A DNA stretch of 64,000 bases from Halalkalibacter okhensis (GTDB lineage Bacteria; Bacillota; Bacilli; Bacillales; Bacillaceae_D). Under the pieces are notes generated by a model. It saw nothing but the letters and a program-made list of their open reading frames with translations. It was not told the origin of the DNA and did not search any database. Position numbers and translations under genes: made by a program. This document shows positions 62,536 through 64,000 of the stretch, one piece after another. The stretch covers positions 87,260 through 151,259 of the forward strand of contig NZ_JRJU01000006.1 of assembly GCF_000787375.1 (NCBI RefSeq), given 5' to 3'. How positions within the stretch are numbered: the first letter of the stretch is position 1; every line of letters begins with the position of its first letter.

Positions 62536-63504
62536 TTACTCGTACTTAGCGACATACTCATCTACATTATCAGGTGTCACAAGTTGATAAGGGACTAAAA
62601 CGTCTTCTACTTCTTCACCATTTGCTGCTTTTACAGCAGCAATAATACTATTTGCTCCTTGACCTTTTGCATCCTGGAATACTGTAACGCTGAGTTTACC
62701 TGCTTTCATTGCTTCTAAAGCTGCTGGCGTTGCATCGATTCCCGCAACTAACACTTTATCTAATTTTCCAGCTGCTTCAAGTGCCAAAATTGCACCAAGG
62801 GCCATTTCATCGTTATTCGAAACAATCGCATCGATCTGAGTACCGGAATTTAACCAGTTTTCCATTAATCTCATACCTTCAGAGCGATCAAATTTTGCAG
62901 TGTTTTGATGAACAACTTTTAATCCATCATGCTCATCAATAATTTGCACATTTCCTTCTGTACGCTTAATTTGTGCTTCGTGCCCTAATTCACCTTCCAT
63001 AATAGCGATATTACCTTCTCCACCTAAGAGTTCTGCTACTTCTTCCATCTGCAAGAGGCCTGATTGAATAGATTCAGATCCAACATAGGCTGTCGCTTCT
63101 TCTACTCCATCAAATGTACGGTTAGCAACAATAATTGGAATACCTGCATTATTGACCATATTAATAATATCTACTGCTGCTGTTGTATCTACAGGATTGA
63201 TAACGATCGCATCAACTTGACGTGTGATAAAGTTCTCTATTTGATCCATTTGTCTTGCGCTATCATTTTGTGCATCACTATAAATAAACTCAAAATCAGG
63301 ATGATTTTCCGATTCTTCTTTCATCGCGTCTTGCATATATGTTAAAAATTCATCTAAATTAGAAATTGAAACACCAATTGTCTTTTTATCTCCAGAGCCT
63401 TCTGTTTCTATTTCTGAACTCGCTTCGTTCCCGCTTCCACAAGCTGTTAAGAACAATAGCATGATTACTCCAACAAAAGCTAGAATTGTTTTTCTAAGTT
63501 TCAT
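62536..63504 (-). CDS. Ribose-family sugar/polyol-binding lipoprotein (RbsB-like)
   Basis: A 322-aa substrate-binding lipoprotein. Signal peptide MKLRKTILAFVGVIMLLFLT ends at the lipobox cysteine of LTACGSG (about 22). Type I periplasmic-binding fold: GVSISNLDEFLTYMQDAMKE, DAIVINPVDTTAAVDIINM, AIVSNNDEMALGAILALEAA, VLVAGIDATPAALEAMKAGK. AGGGGG precedes the ATG. First gene of the ABC operon, with operators O6 and O7 upstream; inositol is the inferred ligand. Confidence 0.93.
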   Translation of the reverse strand: MKLRKTILAFVGVIMLLFLTACGSGNEASSEIETEGSGDKKTIGVSISNLDEFLTYMQDAMKEESENHPDFEFIYSDAQNDSARQMDQIENFITRQVDAIVINPVDTTAAVDIINMVNNAGIPIIVANRTFDGVEEATAYVGSESIQSGLLQMEEVAELLGGEGNIAIMEGELGHEAQIKRTEGNVQIIDEHDGLKVVHQNTAKFDRSEGMRLMENWLNSGTQIDAIVSNNDEMALGAILALEAAGKLDKVLVAGIDATPAALEAMKAGKLSVTVFQDAKGQGANSIIAAVKAANGEEVEDVLVPYQLVTPDNVDEYVAKYE

Positions 63505-63534
63505 TTGTAATTCCCCCTGATAAGATTATTTTTT

Positions 63535-63548
63535 TGTAATCGTTTTCA
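63535..63548. promoter_or_regulatory. Inositol LacI-type operator O6
   Basis: TGTAATCGTTTTCA, 31-44 bp before the binding-protein start; the most diverged of the family. Confidence 0.55.
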
Positions 63549-63653
63549 CAAAATCCAAAAACAAGACCTCCAACCTTATTGCTACCATCCCCCTTATAAA
63601 CTTGCTGGCTCTACTCAAATAATCATGCATCAAACACCATCTACTACAGGTTA

Positions 63654-63667
63654 TGCAATCGATTACA
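63654..63667. promoter_or_regulatory. Inositol LacI-type operator O7
   Basis: TGCAATCGATTACA at about +3 to +16 of the predicted transcript, an effective repressor position. Confidence 0.65.
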
Positions 63668-63676
63668 AAAAGCATT

Positions 63677-63705
63677 ATAATAATGTTTGAAGCTCTTTCT
63701 TTGAA
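63677..63705 (-). promoter_or_regulatory. SigA promoter of the ABC operon
   Basis: TTCAAA (63700-63705), 17-bp spacer, TATTAT (63677-63682) on the minus strand. Confidence 0.55.
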
Positions 63706-64000
63706 TAAATTAAAGATACATGATATTTTCTATTTTGTAAACGCTTTTTTATGATTTTTTATTGAATATTACCAAAATTCATTTTTTTGTTTTTTCATGC
63801 GTATATTAGGAACGAATAATCATTATGAGTAATAGTTAGATACACAACGATCTGATCTCGCATCAAAGAAAAATTAGAGTTAATCGCCTCTCTACTTCCT
63901 TGTTAAATTATCACATACAAAAGAAAAGATCCTTATTTATATTCAAAAAGAATAAAGCTCTACCTTTTTAATAGATATAGCTTTAAAGTATTTAACTATT

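Larger units (their letters stand above)
63505..64000. other. Control region upstream of the ABC operon, to window end
   Basis: No gene. The left half contains operators O6 and O7 and the promoter. A TTTACA / near-cre string (TGTAAACGCTTTTT) occurs near 63735. From about 63760 to the window end nothing is recognised. Confidence 0.5.

Noticed and set aside
1..64000. CRISPR arrays, tRNA or rRNA genes, prophage or intact insertion sequences
   Set aside because: None was seen on reading either strand; no transposase, integrase or cas gene is encoded.

Overview
The window comes from a low-GC, endospore-forming Bacillaceae chromosome. Evidence: Bacillus-type gene order around the diaminopimelate genes (ykuQ-R-S-T-U-V), an alpha/beta small acid-soluble spore protein with a SigG-like promoter, a YjcZ-type spore peptide, AGGAGG ribosome sites with GTG and TTG starts, SigB-like promoters, and an inositol (iol) island. 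The secreted maltose-binding protein is extremely acidic (by hand count about 89 D/E against 13 K/R after the lipobox), which suggests an alkaliphile or haloalkaliphile (inference). No rRNA, tRNA, CRISPR array, phage or intact insertion sequence was seen. Most genes lie on the minus strand.

Layout. 1-6.0 kb: peroxiredoxin pair ykuV/ykuU, SigB-promoted MscS channel ykuT, ykuS, and an acetylated-DAP operon dapH - class III aminotransferase - dapL. 6.1-11.2 kb: AEC transporter, glyoxylate shunt operon aceB-aceA, lipoprotein. 11.3-14.8 kb: BCCT transporter, second MscS channel, two small stress/spore-type genes. 14.9-20.1 kb: a three-gene signalling operon (hybrid histidine kinase, CheR-type methyltransferase, REC-PAS-histidine kinase) resembling the Bacillus cereus RsbK/RsbM SigB-activating pair. 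20.3-23.2 kb: divergent ku (frameshifted) and ligD. 23.2-26.5 kb: nitroreductase, EutH, a YjcZ-like peptide, a PucR-type regulator.

26.6-45.4 kb is a carbohydrate region: shared sugar-ABC ATPase (MsmX type), ROK glucokinase, a LacI-controlled thuA/Gfo-Idh/Gfo-Idh/isomerase operon (probable 3-keto-glycoside chemistry), GH32 beta-fructosidase, a MapP-like sugar-phosphate phosphatase, a PTS EIICB permease, GH13 alpha-glucosidase, a MalR-type LacI regulator and malEFG. Three copies of an identical 12-bp operator tie the PTS, alpha-glucosidase and malE promoters together, and cre-like sites suggest CcpA control. 45.4-48.3 kb: a small protein, SASP, ribosome hibernation factor hpf with a Crp/Fnr-type box at about -41.5, and an MFS transporter.

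48.4-64 kb is an inositol island: iolA, two tandem LacI paralogues, iolR, iolJ, iolE, iolD, iolC, iolB and a ribose-family ABC transporter. Seven near-palindromic operators (consensus TGNAATCGATTNCA) lie before iolA, before a LacI paralogue, before iolB and before the ABC genes, so this island probably has a LacI-type regulon layered on IolR. iolG and iolT are not in the window.

The least explained items are: a dispersed hairpin-ended repeat family (copies near 5.9, 14.6, 20.2 and 34.05 kb, the last flanked by a perfect 12-bp direct repeat); a SigB-promoted 45-aa gene beside the kinase operon; a 33-aa membrane peptide after malG; the RsbK-like operon; and the PTS/phosphatase/hydrolase cluster.
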